A stretch of 64,000 bases of DNA from Eulemur rufifrons (lineage: Eukaryota; Chordata; Mammalia; Primates; Lemuridae): NCBI RefSeq assembly GCF_041146395.1, contig NC_091000.1, positions 17,309,501 to 17,373,500 on the forward strand, written 5' to 3'. A program made the position numbers and the translations under genes. Of this stretch, positions 13,120 through 26,775 are shown one piece after another (within the stretch, counting starts at the first letter, position 1; each line of letters opens with the position of its first letter). A model generated the notes under the pieces. The model was not told the DNA's origin. It saw only the letters and a list, made by a program, of their open reading frames with translations, and searched no databases.

Positions 13120-13485
13120 ACCTTATGCTGCCTTTCCTTTGGTTCAGAAAAGTACTTGTATACATAGCTCCATGGTTTTGCCTATGCACATGTTATTTCC
13201 CGTTTCTGGAATGCTCTGCCCTCTCAGCCTTCCTGACATGCTCCAGCTTGTTCTATAAAACAGAGTACAGGTATTGTATTCTCTTAGGCAACTTCCCTAC
13301 CTTCCCACACCTCATGGATGGAGTTGATGGTTGCCTCCTTTGTACTTCCGTATCTCTGTTATATTCTGTCTCGGTCACTAGAATATAAGCTCCCTGAGGT
13401 CAGGGACTAAGTCTATTTATCTTTGTAAGTATTTAACCTGTATACTATGGTTTGCACATAGTATATGCTCAGTCCAATATTGCTG
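13120..13485 (+). repeat. L2 3' region
   Basis: TTCTGGAATGCTCTGCCCTC, then AGAATATAAGCTCCCTGAGG, TCAGGGACTAAGTCTATTTA and a CACATAGTATATGCTCAG end form a long L2 copy. The 87-codon frame inside it is spurious. Confidence 0.8.
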
Positions 13486-13799
13486 ATACATAGATTAAAT
13501 GACCATGTTAGGAATCAGTAACTCAACGAATGTGATCATACCCTGGGTTCAGGAACACGTACCCCATATTTGTATGTATATTGTAGGTGATCGTCAGTTA
13601 AGCATTTACTGAGTATACCATATCCATCCATAGCATAGTAGGATTATTGAAACAAAGTTGCAGAGAATCAGGAAACAAAATTAAGACAAGGCAAGGAGGT
13701 GACCCAGATCTAGGCTAGACGAAAATTGGATTTTATGGTATTAAATCATATTAACAAATACAAGTATTTTGTTAGATATTAAATGGCATAAGCAAATAC

Positions 13800-13910
13800 A
13801 ACAATTTCTACTATGTATGAGGCATTATACCAACCTTAGTAGTAGATTCTCTGTTCTGAAAAAGCTTGTAGTCTAGGTTAGGAAGCAAAACATAAGGATA
13901 TGAGAAATGG
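13800..13910 (-). repeat. L2-like fragment
   Basis: TATGAGGCATTATACCAACC and AAAGCTTGTAGTCTAGGTTA resemble the inverted L2 pattern. Diverged. Confidence 0.45.
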
Positions 13911-14174
13911 CTAAATGTCTCTGCAGTTTTTAGCAGTTAGTTCAAGATACAAGAAGAGATGTCACAGGAGATGCCAAATGATTTTATAGATCATTTTAAA
14001 ACCAAAAGTAGAACCACTATTTTGACCCCGGTGATCTGGTGGTATGACTACTAACAAATCACCATTTATACAACAGAAGTGCTATATACTATGTAAGTAA
14101 TTATTGTAAAATTCAATACAGAGAGCGCCTGTGAGCGAAAATGACATCTAACATTATTGCTTTTTCTTCTGTAG

Positions 14175-14406
14175 CAGTGGTTCTCAACCAGTAATGATTT
14201 TACCCACCAGGGGACATTTGACAATCTCTGGAGACATTTTTGGTTGTCACAACTGGAGGGAGATATTAATACTACTGGCATCTACTGGATAAGTCAGGGA
14301 TGCTACTAAACATCCTACAATACACTGGACAGCCCCGCCCCCCAGCCCCAGACAAAGAATTATCTAGTCCAAAATATTAGTATTGCTGGGATTGAGAAAC
14401 ACCACT
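14175..14406 (+). mobile_element. MER5A (hAT-Charlie nonautonomous DNA transposon)
   Basis: Near-complete copy starting CAGTGGTTCTCAACC and ending ATTGAGAAACACCACT, so the terminal inverted repeats are visible. GGGGACATTTGACAATCTCT and TTTTGGTTGTCACAACTGG are diagnostic. Placental-mammal age. Confidence 0.93.
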
Positions 14407-16475
14407 CTACATTATTCTCACTATTCCATATTTCCCTGCCTTTTATAGGAATGCCTTTCACCTGTGATTTTCTATTTCTGTTTTATTTATTCTTTATCAC
14501 CTGTTTGAAGTTGTAAATTTACCATAAGTGGCAATCTGGGGCATAAACTCCAGAATCAGATCTGTACCATAGCTCAGTTCCTCATAAATTGTTTTCTAGA
14601 GAGGCCTTCTTTTCTTTCTGCTAGAGCCCTTCAGATGGCTTTTCTTTAATTTGACTTTTCCAAACTATTCTAAACACAGAACTCTCCTTTTAACCCCCAA
14701 ATTAGATAGGGCTTATTACTCAGATCAAGTTTTTAACCACAAGGTAGACTATTTCACTTTGCACACAAATATTAAGGAGAGGCCATCCAGGGTGGCCATA
14801 GCCTGAACAGGCTTCCTGCTGTTTGTTTCCTGTGCCCTACTGTGGCTTCTCTTTGACCACTGCCCCAGCCTTCATTTCTAGGCTCTGTCTTCCCTTTGCC
14901 TACACTGATTTATTGCCTGGATTGCTTCTACTAGTTTGATCCAAGTTAATTTTAATTTAACCCATTTCCTAAGGTCACTTAAATATTAGAAATACTGTTC
15001 CTAGGTAATAGCTCCATATTATAACAATACTGTGATTCTTCTCTTTTTAAAAATACACATTGGTTTAGAGGTTTAAGAGGTGAGGAAGAAAAGTTCTTGA
15101 TGATGTTGTGTGTACCAGTGTAGCAGTTGATGTGGTGAATATACCTCTGCTTCAGTAATAGCACTTTTGGACTCCTACCAGCATTTGAATTAATTCCGGA
15201 AAAATATGTGTCACATTTTGTTTCATCAGCTTTCCATCTCTGCACAAATGATTGAGGCAAAAAATAAAGTAGTATGCTTTCTGTATCTAACCTCATCTGA
15301 TTTCATAGTCATGACCAGATTGTGCACAGAGATGAATAGAGGACTTTGAAGTATCGCTTTCTAGTTAGGTTTTCATCTTTCCTGTGTATGTTTAATAGAC
15401 CCAGCAGAATGAGGAAGGCCCGAAGGGTACCTCTATCTTCTTCTCTTCCTCCTCCACTGAAAGGACTTCCTCTCATAGATTAGTGAACTGGGGTTAATAA
15501 TGCTGGTATTCACAGGAATAAAAGAAGAATTGACTAGGACTGAGGGAGATCAGGTGCTACTGTGGATAGGTTTATCAGATAGAATTTTGACTTCTATACT
15601 GTGCAGTCCTGTTAGGGCATTTCATTGTTCATATTTTTTATACAATACTCTATTTGGCTATGTGAGTGTTGTGAAGAATGTTAATAAGCCAGTTTGTAGG
15701 TGAGCACTGCATCAGGTATCAGTGCTTACAGTTAGGATATAGCCCTTCCACTGCAGTACTACAAAGGGGCTTCGTCTATTTGTTACCTGAAAATTATTTG
15801 AAAGAATACAGAGATTTTAAAAACTGCTTCCCAGCAAAATTTTGCAGAGATGTCACTTTTTACCCATTGCTCTAAGAAATGCCCTCATCTTGCTATCTAG
15901 GAAGCTCTTTTTGTGTACTGCTAACTTCTGGTAGAGCTGTATCAATTACAGGCAGGTTGCTGAATAATTCAGATAAGTAAAGGTGGGGTATGAGCATTGT
16001 TTGTATTCATTTAGTTATTTTAAAAGTGAAATTACTCTTTGATTAATACAAGTGAATACCATGAAGAAGAAATATAAACCTGTCTTTAGATACTACTGTC
16101 AAATATTGCCAGCTCCACAACATAAGTATCACTTGTATGAGAAGGGATGTCTTAACTGGTTGGTTGATTTGGATAGAGGAATTGAGCATGTGCAGCTAAA
16201 CCCACACTGGGTTCTTTTTTCTTTTTGGAACTACCCGGAGGCAGAGAGGTTCCATGGTGCCATCTCTGCCGTGCCATAAGCTTTGAGGGAGGGCTTCATC
16301 CCTGAAAAGGAGCAGGTAACTCATACAACTGAGTAGATAAGATAGCTGCGTCTAATTCAGAGGTGAAATATTAAGACACTCTTGTGACTATATATATAAT
16401 CATAAGTTACATTCTCCAGTAATAAAATTGTATTTTGATATTTTTATTTTCATATTTCTTTCTCTATATTTTCAT
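14407..16475. other. Intronic sequence, no feature recognised
   Basis: Several open frames of 60-105 codons occur (for example minus 14979-15296), but none has family similarity I recognise or flanking splice sites. Confidence 0.5.
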
Positions 16476-16479
16476 CCTC

Positions 16480-16545
16480 TCAGGTATCCATATCTCTCTC
16501 CCTCTCCCTCCCTTTTTCTCCCTCTCTCCCTTTTCCTCTCTACCC
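16480..16545. repeat. CT-rich polypyrimidine tract
   Basis: Interrupted CTCTCCCTC/TTTTCTCCC run, nearly pure pyrimidine on the + strand. Confidence 0.85.
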
Positions 16546-16589
16546 ATCGCCTGTTGTATTCAGATAAGAAAGGTAGGATTAAAACTTTA

Positions 16590-16970
16590 ACAATATCCTT
16601 TGCCATTTTTTTGTTTTCCATGAGAAGTTGTCTTTTTCCTATTAATTTGTAGTTCTTCACATATTCTGATTACTAATCTTTTGTCAGTTATATGTATTAC
16701 AAATGTCCTTTCCCAGTCCTACTGCTTGTCTTTAAGCTTTGTGTATGTTTTATGTGGTCTTTTACTACAGGAGAGTTTTCACTTTAATGTAATCAAATTT
16801 ATCAGTCTTTTCCTTTCTGGTCTGTGTTTTTTATGTCTTCTTAAAGAAGTCCTTTTGTACACTCAAAATCATATTTTTCTATTAAGTGTTTTAGAGTTTT
16901 ACCTTTTATGTCTACATCCTTAACCAATCTGGATTTTTTGACCTAGCATTCAGTGGTTCAGTGAACATAC
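16590..16970 (-). mobile_element. L1 (L1M type) fragment, antisense
   Basis: CACATATTCTGATTACTAAT, CTTTTGTCAGTTATATG, then the TTAATGTAATCAAATTTATC and TTAACCAATCTGGATTTTTT stretches are the inverted ORF2 C-terminal/3' region of an L1. Confidence 0.75.
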
Positions 16971-16989
16971 TTATATATGTCCTCATGCA

Positions 16990-17158
16990 GAAATGCATTA
17001 ATAATAGAGGCTACTAACCACACATAACTATTTAAATTTAAATTAATTAAAAGTAAAATTTAAATTCAGTTCCTCAGTCTCATACTAGCCATATTTTAAG
17101 TGTTCCATAGTCGCTGTAATTCATGACTACTCTATAGAACAATGCTGATGTAGAGCAT
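16990..17158. mobile_element. Short hAT-like DNA transposon fragment
   Basis: ACTATTTAAATTTAAATTAATT, AATTCAGTTCCTCAGTC, CTAGCCATATTTTAAGTGTT and the TATAGAACAATGCTG end belong to the CTGTCCAATAG-ended family that also occurs at 39164-39462. Family name not assigned. Confidence 0.5.
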
Positions 17159-17159
17159 C

Positions 17160-20100
17160 TGCATCACTGACTGCAGTAAGTAGTCTCTTGTGGTCCCCTA
17201 AGGTCTTTACCAGGATTCTCCTCTTAGTGGGCTTTGCTTCCAACTTCTCTCCTCCTAGACCCATAAGTTTGTTCAAAGGGCAGCTAACTCTCTGTTCCTC
17301 AGTAGCTTCTTCCAGGAATTAGAGCTACCATGAAGTGAAAAGCTGTCCTAAATCCTGTAACTCATCTCTGTAGTTCTTCTTCTGCCAGATCCTGGCCCCC
17401 TTATTACATATTAGTCCTCTGATTCCTTCAGTTAGATTTTTTTCTCTTACTTTTGTACTTATTCTGAGCAGGAGTATTAGTTCAAATTATCTAGACCCTC
17501 ATTATCAGAAATATAACTACCCAGCATTTAAGCTTGTATTCTTTAACTAAAATATTGTTTGCTTATGTAAAATTTCAATTTTTTTACCCTTCCTTTTGAA
17601 CTAACTCTGTTTGAATTAAGCATATTTAATTTTTTGAGCAATATATTTTTCTTCCTAAATCCAAATCTAATTTTTTATTCTGCCTTTGATTAGGTCTATC
17701 AAGTAAATGAACTGGTATATTTTAAAATATGTCATATTCAACATTAACTTTAAACATAAATTATAATCTAATAGAATATTTGCTTTATATATGTAAGGTA
17801 CTTATGTGAATAAATAAGAAATAAGTCTAGACATTATCTGAAAAAGCACATTATTTATTTTTAAATGTTTTGCTTGTGCAATCATTGAATACCTTTAATT
17901 CTTCTGAGAATACCAATAAACTACATGTGAATACAAGAGGTCTTGGAAACCTGAAGCTTCTAGTAAACTATGCTGAAACATGGTTTTGTGGGGAGAAGTA
18001 GAAATGCTGCAGATTGGCACAGTGAGAACAACCCAAGTTGAAACATTAAAGCTAAACTCTGCCTGATACTGATTTCAATAAGGCTATTGTTAATACAAGT
18101 AAACATTAACATCTTTAGTGCTACCAACTTTAAAATAAATACTCAAGATTTTAGTACACTCAGAAAGTATCTAGGAAATCAAAAACAATATTCTTAAAGT
18201 TTCTTTGTTTTTTAAACACTACCCTAGTACACAAGATTTTTTATATTTATCCAAATGAAATATTGACCTATAATGTACACAGAATATAAGATTACAGATA
18301 ACCTATTATTATAGATTATTCCTAATAAACTTATAGTTGCTGCATGTTATAAATAACAAGCTTTACTTGTAAAGCACCATAGATAAAAGTGTAATTTTTG
18401 TTTAGTAGCCAATGAATAAATGAGTTAGCATTTCAAAGCATTTAATAAGACTGAAACCCACAACAAAGCTATCTTCTGGTGTAAATTCCCAGAGAAGTTC
18501 ACTAGGTCAGTGTAAAAGCAAGGAATATTGATCTTGGCATCTAATATGCAGTATACTTTTTGTTTCTTAATCAAAGTGTGGAAAAGTACATAAAATAAAA
18601 AATTGTGTTTTTATCACAACTTAAACCAGAGTTTGACATCTTTAAAATATGCCTCAAAAATTAAAAGTATAGAAATGTCATTAGTTACTCAAAAAGAAAA
18701 AAATAACACATGTATAGTCCATCTCAATCATTTTTGGAAGCAGACCACACACAAACTTAACATTTTTAAGACAAGAGGACATTGAAAAAGTGAGACTTAA
18801 TGGCATTAAAACTAATGTCCCCTGTGTATTGAAAGGAAAGGTACAGTGTAATAAGGAAAGTATTCTTCCATCAGTCTCTCAGTTTACTTTCCACTATTTC
18901 CTAGGGTGAGAAAGTAATTAATTCTCTGTACTTGCTGAATCATAAGGTTTTATTAAGCAATATCTTGAAATGGCTTCAATCATCTGCTTCCCTGCCATAG
19001 AAACAGTAGTATTAGCAGGGAGAAAGCAAGTTTGCATATAAGGGCTAGAGAAAAAGCTCTTTGAAACCTGAATCATATTTTTTTTTTTTACAGTATCTTT
19101 TCTTTGGGATACTTAGTATAACATTAACTTTGAGCCATTTTTGAAAACACATTTTCACTATAAGGAAAAGCAAATCTGTCATAATGAGTTACATGAAATT
19201 ATATGAATTTATAGGAAATCTAAGGGGTTTGAAAATTTCAAAAAGATATAAAGGAAATATATCAGAAGTTTGGTCACATTTTGATTATTAACAAATTCAT
19301 TTATTTGGATTTTTGACTAATGTTTCACTTTTTGAATACTTAATTCAAAATTGATGACACTGAACATGAAATTTCCTAGTTTTATGGCGATGGCAAACCC
19401 AGTTTCTAGGCTCTTGGATGAGACTGGTACTTGTGATTATCGATGTAGTAATAAAAATAATGATTTCTTATATTCAGAATAACACTTTTTACTCAGTTAC
19501 TATCTGTTACCAATTTTCTTTGAGGATACCCCTTATAATGTTATTATTCCTAAATGGCAAATAGAAAAAATAAGCCAAATAAAAGCCAAGTAACTTTATT
19601 TCCTCCTCATCCTTCCATTCATTCCTGCATTCATTCATTCTTTCCTTTCCTCGTTTGTAAATATCAGGTAGTGACTTGGGGAGTTAAACAAGTTGATGAA
19701 TTAAAACAAAAGCATAAGTACTTGACACACCTCTCTCATCACTAAGACATTATGCCAGTTAGTCAAGTAAAAAAGAAATAAATGTGTCAAATCATTTTCT
19801 ATTACGTAGAGAATACTTATCCCAAATTTTCCCTTTTCTTGTACTTATTTTTTTTATCCTCCACTCTATCCAAGTTTACTAGGATAATTTAGAATGCAAT
19901 CTAAATTATGTTGAAGCTAATTTACTGATAAGATACACACCAAAATTTACCACAAATATAAAGCTCTGTGAAGTCAGTATTATTAATTTCAAATTTTGTT
20001 TTTTTCTAATATTATTTAAAACTATGAAAAATGTCATATTCAATTAGAAGTTAGTATTTGTTAGATGGAAGTATCTCAGCAGCTATTTAAAAAATACAAT

Positions 20101-23100
20101 ACATGTAGAAAGAGCAATTATGAGTTTATGTGTACTAACATATATATATTTATGTTTTTAAAAGCTAGATTACAAAATTGATATAAAATTCAAGTTTAAC
20201 AACATACGTTATTAGGATAAGAATTTTAATCCTCAATGAAAAGAAAAACAAAATGAAGCTCAGATAACAAGTTTCTTTTGGTGGTGATATACAAGGTATT
20301 AGGGATATGATTTCTCTCTTGTTCTGCTGTCTCTGTGTCCCTCAGTCATCACAGGTAGAGCATCACTTCAGTAACTCTTCCTGTCGCTGTTGGTGGTGAC
20401 AGCCAGTCTGATCTGAAAAGAAACCAACACTCCTTCCCAATATGGAATCTGGCAGGCTTTGTTTATCTAAAATGCAGAGTACCTCTTTCACATGTAACTG
20501 ATGGGTTTCTTTAAATACCAAGTGACTTAACATAGTTTTCCTGAGCATTTCACACAAAAGAGAAAAAGCATATGATATTTTTCCACATGAGACTGTTACT
20601 TCTAAACTTTAAAGAATTTCGTATGGCACATGATGTAATAGGATCTTGATTTATTTACTATTTCCTGGTCAGGTACAATTAGGTACAGAGATTGGATGAG
20701 AAAAAGTAAAGTAAAGTTACAGAAGCATCCTTCTAAGACTTCCCAAATGTTACCATTTAATAGTGTTAGAAACAGTGTCACTATAATTGCCATTCCCAAC
20801 CCTATGGATAGTGTTAATAATATTCTTGCCATGGGTCTTTTTACTATTCATTGTTTAGTAGGAGCCATTTTTATGGCAGTCTAAACCTCTCAGTTAAATG
20901 TAAAACACTGAATAAAATCAGTTGAAAAGATTATCAATGCTTTAAAAGAATATCCTACTCTTGTTTTCGTTAGAACTCAAAGCAAGAATACTACGTCTTC
21001 ATTGCAATAATAAATCATTTGAAAACATTGTCTAAAACCGTTGAATTTACATACTTCTATATTCACAGTACCTAAATTTTACTACAAGTAGCCAAATAGA
21101 TTTGAAGTAAATATTACAACCCACAAATCCAGACATATAACAGTTTAGGGGGAAGGGGGAATTGGTTCTCTTATTATAGAAAATGTTTGTTCAAATACTA
21201 TGAATAACCATTAGTGTTTTTTATAATTGCATAGTCCTTATGTATCTCTAGCATCCATTTCTGTTACTTTTTAAATCCATTTCTAGGATAAGAGAACTTA
21301 GGCATTTGTATGTAGCAAGTATTGCAAAAACAAATGAGATTTTTTAAAAAAGAAAAACATTAAATTCTCTGTTAGGTTCACTGACCATACTACTTCATGT
21401 CACTCTGCCACTTTCTCTTTCATAACCTTATATACCTTACTTTCGTGGATGTGTTAAGGAGGATGCAGGTAGGTGTTAAGAACTTATGTATAATAAAATA
21501 CAAAGTGTTAACTTTAGAAATTAAGAGTTTTTGAATGCTGAACTGCAAATTTCATTTAAATAAAATTAATAGGAACTGGAATTTTGAAGCTCCAACATAA
21601 TGGTGCAAATGGAAACCAAATTGTAGGCATCCAGCGTATAACTGCCCAGAGCCTTCTCCCTACATCGTGTGCCCATTTTGCACCATTCGTATGTATTTGT
21701 CTTACAAGAGTGTTTCTGTCTCCTTTGAGTCTCTGACTACCTGGTTGAACCCTGCTCAGACCACTGCCCCATTTGAAGAGGTCTTGCCAGCCTCTTACCA
21801 GAATTGCATCTCTCGGCTTCTGAGTTTGTTTCTTCTCAGATAGACATCCTTAATTAAAGCTAGGACTTAACCCAAGCCTAAAAATATCTTTTCTGTTACT
21901 TCCTATGCAATAGAATAAGAGCAGAGTGGGAGAAGGATACATTAGGGAATGTGTTGACATTTGCAGGGATTAGAATCTAGAAGAGAAGGAGTGAACTGGA
22001 ATTTTGGAGCCTCTTGTGGTAGACTGATGTAACGTATAACATAGACAAAGGCAACATGAAATTAATACTGGTAGACTCAAGATGCAATAGTACTGGTGAT
22101 GCTGTGAGTGGTAGAGAAAGGAAGGTCAAGTGTTTGGAGCTCCCTGTTGAGCCCATTGGTGAAGGCTTGGTGGTGTTTAGAAAGGGAGCCAAGTCCCAGT
22201 GTGCAGAGCTCACACTTAACTTCTTTGGAGAGGGCAGACTGCTCCACATCAGGGCTACCCCTTGACCCCTGTGAGTTATAGACATTCTGGATCAGTAAAT
22301 AGATGATATAGGTAGATACAGAGTCTGGTTAGGGGTATAAAACAGATCCAAATCCTGATCTCTTTGGGCTTTAAATATAAAAATAATGTTAATTAATACA
22401 TTATACAAAAGGACTTTTGTGCAAAATGAACTTGGAAAATTTAGATGACCTACAGAAGTTGAGTAATTTCCCGAATTGTTGATAGCATCATTGTTTCAAA
22501 TTTTTGAAAGGAATACAGCAGTAATGTATATAGTTCTAAATAGATATATAGCTCTAAATAGATAATGTCATATTAATTTTTTCACATTGAGATTTTAAAT
22601 TTGAGATAAATGCTGTCATATTATAGGCACTAGATACAATAAGTTATGGAATCTTTTCAATGATATACTGAAGAGTTCTGGTGTTTTATCTCTTGTCTTT
22701 TCATACAAATGCAAACCTACACCCAGATTTCCTAAGCCTGTGGCAGAATATATAAAAATGTCTACCTCCATCTAGTCCTTATTTTCTGTGAAATATTTAC
22801 CCAAACCAGGATTTTATTTTTGTCCATACTAAATTTTTCAGATATGTATGTATGTATTAAATTATTTTTAAAAGTGTTCTAAGGAAGTAAAAAATATTTT
22901 AAGATTCCTTTGCAAAGCATAGAGCTGCTTTTGTTTAACTCTATGTCCTCACAGCTTTTCTTTGTTTTTCATAACTTATAAGGTGGAGCAAGGCTTTATT
23001 TTTTTTTTTTCCAAATTTTAGCTAAGAGATATGTAGCAACACATAATATGATTATTTCAGAGATGAACTTAAATTCACAGCATTTTGATACACACCAACC

Positions 23101-24840
23101 CTGAATAAAATGAATAAATAAAACACTAGCACTGATTACTCTTTTCCGAAAGGTAAGTCCAACATTCTGTGTTGATATGTTTTCTACTATAACAATTTCA
23201 TATGGTCCTCAAAATTATGAAGGAAGTTGCATTTATTTTCTCCATTCTTCCTGCGTATTATCTGGGGAACCCAAAGGAATTTTGTGTTTGTAACAGCAAT
23301 TTGTGCTATTTATCAGCCCATATTTTTAGCAATCTTTATAGATAATGAATTGATATAGCTGAGAGTACCTGAGGGGCATCTGTAAATGTTAAAACATTTC
23401 TTAGAAGAGAAAACTGGTGTTTGCCCGTGGTTGCCCAGTTGGGAGTACTCCTATGCATACCACAAGGTTGGCTCTGAGTTTGTCGATGCTTATGGTTTAG
23501 AGTGGCTCCTTTCATAGTTCAAATTTGGTTGCACTGAGAAAGCAAGCCTGTTAACTTCATTGTAAAAAAGAAAGTGCTTGTCCAAGCACGTTGCATGTTG
23601 GCAGTTTAGAAGCTGTTCTTTTGCTGTCTGGAACTTAGACAACTTTTTAACCTCTCCAAGGCAAGGTAGCTATGACAAGGTGTCAGTTACTTTCAAAAAG
23701 TAAATAAATCATAGGATTTGAGTTTCAGTATAATAATAAGGATCCAATGTCCTCACATGAGTTTCTCATTCCACAATTTTGAATCATGTTTTTTTGTGGT
23801 AAATGCTCTACCTTCAAAGTAAAACTTTTAAAAAATACAATTTAGGGAGCCAAGTATCCTGAGAGGAAGATTATTAATTCACAAAGAAAAAACAATGAAT
23901 TAACTTTAGTAAAATGAGCTAAAAAAACAAAAAAAAAATAAACACACATTTGAAATTTAATCTTCCTTACCTATGTTCTTTCCCAAATCAGGAAATAACC
24001 GGTATAGCTATAGTTTAAACATCTTTGTATTGAGAGAGTGACTTCAAATGTTTCAAATACTTTGTAAGCCAGTTAAACACTTACTATAAGTTCACTTAAG
24101 ATTATAAATTTCCACGAATTATTCTAAGTTCTTTCTGTAGAGCACTACCTTACAAATTGACAAATATTGAGATAAGAGTCTTTATGGCATAATTCTGTTG
24201 ATTGGCTGATATTTAACAACAATCTGCATTTGCCAGGTTCCACTCCAAAACCATAAATTGTATGTTTTCAGAAAAGCAATAGAAACACCAATCCCTAGAT
24301 GAATAGACTATTTGCTGGAGAACAACGTGGTCTGCAAATACATTAAGCTTGAATTTTTCTCATCGTTATCGAGTAATACCCAGTGCTCTTCAAGTATGTT
24401 TTGTAGAGTAAACATATCTTGCTGAGCAAAAATTGGATGTTTTGGTTTAAGCTTCATGTGTTCTTATGACCTTCAAAACTATTGACAGAGTTAATCCTGA
24501 GTAACAAATTATTAAAAAGAATGAATAAGAATGTGCAAAATAATAATAACAACATGTGTAAATGAGATGAAAGTGCAAAGTCTTTTTTCAGCTGATTGAA
24601 AAATGTAACAAGATTGCTGATGGCTTTTCTGGAAAGAAGCAATGTAAACCAGTAATTACCAGAATTGCTGGTGCCTTACTCCATTTCTGTATAGCATTCT
24701 TTAAAATTTATTTTTAGTATATCTTGCTTTTGTGGTTTAATACTGCAGTCAATATTCTTGAGTTAACATTATATCAGAATACCATATTGCATTTTGTTTT
24801 TCATTGCTTAAAAAAGATAGGCAAATAATACTTAATGGTA
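17160..24840. other. Long repeat-poor intronic block
   Basis: In 7.7 kb I recognise no SINE, L1, LTR or DNA transposon of any length, and no exon. It is very AT-rich with many short A/T runs (for example T-runs near 19079 and 23000). Open frames on both strands around 20363-20884 and 21977-22285 are short and not of a recognised family. Ancient repeats too decayed to spot by eye are possible. Confidence 0.45.
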
Positions 24841-25059
24841 GTGGGCTCTCAACTTTTTTGATTGCATACACCTATGAGTACTTTTTAGCATATGCTACTA
24901 ATATATACACATGTATTTATTTATAAATTATATGCAGGGTTCATTATTCAACATATATAAAAACATGCAAACATATAAAACAGATTTTAAAGGATGAGAT
25001 TTTATGTGTTAAATATCTATTCTAATATCTTAATTTTGTGCCCAGTGGATCATTTTTCC

Positions 25060-25803
25060 TTTTCCCTTATTTTATTTTGACATATAATGGAAAAAAGTAG
25101 TATTAAGAATCTCATGACCCTTTCATCCAGCTCCCCCCAATGATGACATCTTATATATCTGAAGAATAATATCAAAACTACGAAATCAAGACATTGCCAT
25201 TGGTACAGTGCTATTAATTAGACTAAATACTTATCCTGTTTTTACCAGTTTTTACCTGTACTCATGTATTTCTGTGTGTGTGTGTGTGGTTCAGTGCAGT
25301 TTGACCCCAATTATAGATTCATGGAATCACTACTACAATCAAGATAGAGCATTGTATCTTAGATTACTACAGAGAAACTCTGTGTGTACTCCTTTATAGT
25401 TGGATACTCCCTCTTCTCTTCTCTGTCCCCTGGCAACCACTAATGTGTGTCCATTTCCACAGTTTTGTCATTCTAAAAATGTCACATAAATACAATCACG
25501 CAGTAAGTATGTAACTTTCTGAGATTGGCCTTTTATCACTAAGCATGTTGTTCTTGAGATCTTGCCAAGTTGTATGTATTAATAATTATACCTTTTTTGT
25601 TGCTGAGTAGTATTCCAGCATACAGATTTACCCTGGTTTGTTTCACTGTTTACCTGTCCAAGAACAATTAAGTTGTTTCCAGTTTTTGGCTATTGTGAAT
25701 AAAGTTACTGTGAACATCCACGTACAGATTTTTGTGTGAACCTAAGTTTTCATTTTGAGGGGATAAATGCCTAAGAACGCAATTGCTGAATCACATGATA
25801 CAT
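25060..25803 (-). mobile_element. Old L1 3' UTR/ORF2 end, antisense (part 1)
   Basis: CCCTGGCAACCACTAATGTG, TTGCTGAGTAGTATTCCAGC, TTTTGGCTATTGTGAATAAA and TTGCTGAATCACATGATA are inverted L1M landmarks. Interrupted by an MLT1 LTR. Confidence 0.88.
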
Positions 25804-26334
25804 TAGTTTCCCTATTGCTGCTATAACAAATTACCACAACTAGAAGCTTAAACAACATAAATTTATTATCTTACAGTTGCATAAGTTAGAACTCCAACAC
25901 GGGACTCACTGGGGCAAAATCAAAGTGTTGGCAAAGCTGTGTCCCTTTCTGGAGCTTTAGGGAGCATCTATTTCCTTGCATTTTCCAGTCCCACCTAATA
26001 TTCCTTGGCTTGTGGCCCCTTCCTTCATCTTCAAAGCCAGCAGTGTTGCATCTCTCTGTGCCTTTCTTTCATAGTCACATCTTCCTCTTACTGACTTTTT
26101 TATTCTTCCCTCTTCAAACCTGTGTAATACTATGTAATGTAATTCTTGTGATTACACTTGCTCCACCAGGATAATCCCAGGATAATCTCCCTATTTTAGG
26201 GTCAGTTGATCAACAACCTTAATTCCATCTCTAACCTTAATTCCCCTTTGCTATGTTAAGCAACATATTCACAGGTTCTAGGAATTAGGATATGGACATC
26301 TTAGTGGGGGAAGGGTATATTTTTCTGCCTACTG
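25804..26334 (-). mobile_element. MLT1-family LTR (ERVL-MaLR), inverted, within L1
   Basis: CATTAGTTTCCCTATTGCTG, the AACAAATTACCACAACTAGA block, TTCACAGGTTCTAGGAATTA and TTTTTCTGCCTACTGCA form a near-complete solo LTR. Flanks CATGATA / CATAATA look like a diverged target-site duplication. No internal genes. Confidence 0.85.
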
Positions 26335-26775
26335 CACATAATAAATTCATGTTTAGTTCTTTTTGAAAAGCTGCCAAACTATCATGCAGAGTAGCTTTAT
26401 CATTTTATATTCCTACTAGTAATGTATGAGAAATCTAGTTTCTCTATATCCTTGCCATCATTTGGTATTCTAATAGGTATGTGATGATATCGTGATTTTA
26501 ATTTGCATTTCCCTAATGGTTAATGATGTTGAACTTTTTAAAATGTGCATATTTGCCATCCATATTTTTTTCTTTGGTGAAATTTCTGTACTTTACTTTT
26601 TCCCATTTTCTAATTGGATTGCTTGTTATTTTACTGTTGTGTTTTGAGGGTTCTTTGTATATTCTAAATACAAATCCTTTGTTGGATGTAGGGTGTGCAA
26701 ATATTTTCTCAGTCTGTAGCTTGTTTTTTTATCCTCTTAACAGGGCCTTTTGCTTATGGGAAACTTTATAATGAC
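26335..26775 (-). mobile_element. Old L1, antisense (part 2)
   Basis: GAAAAGCTGCCAAACTATCA, TTAATTTGCATTTCCCTAAT and AATACAAATCCTTTGTTGGA continue the same L1 in register after the LTR. Confidence 0.85.

Noticed and set aside
13125..13388. 87-codon Cys/Leu-rich frame
   Set aside because: It overlaps an L2 element.
16428..16660. Open frames on both strands over the CT-rich tract
   Set aside because: Low-complexity polypyrimidine tract avoids stops by composition.
18603..18785. Peptide SLTSLKYASKIKSIEMSL resembles the end of kinesin motor domains
   Set aside because: The preceding motor-domain blocks are absent in all frames and a stop lies four codons upstream; the resemblance is short and likely chance.
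20602..20832. Mitochondrial insertion (NUMT) suggested by hydrophobic frame
   Set aside because: The nucleotide sequence does not resemble mitochondrial genes I know and there is no tRNA or adjacent mitochondrial gene order.
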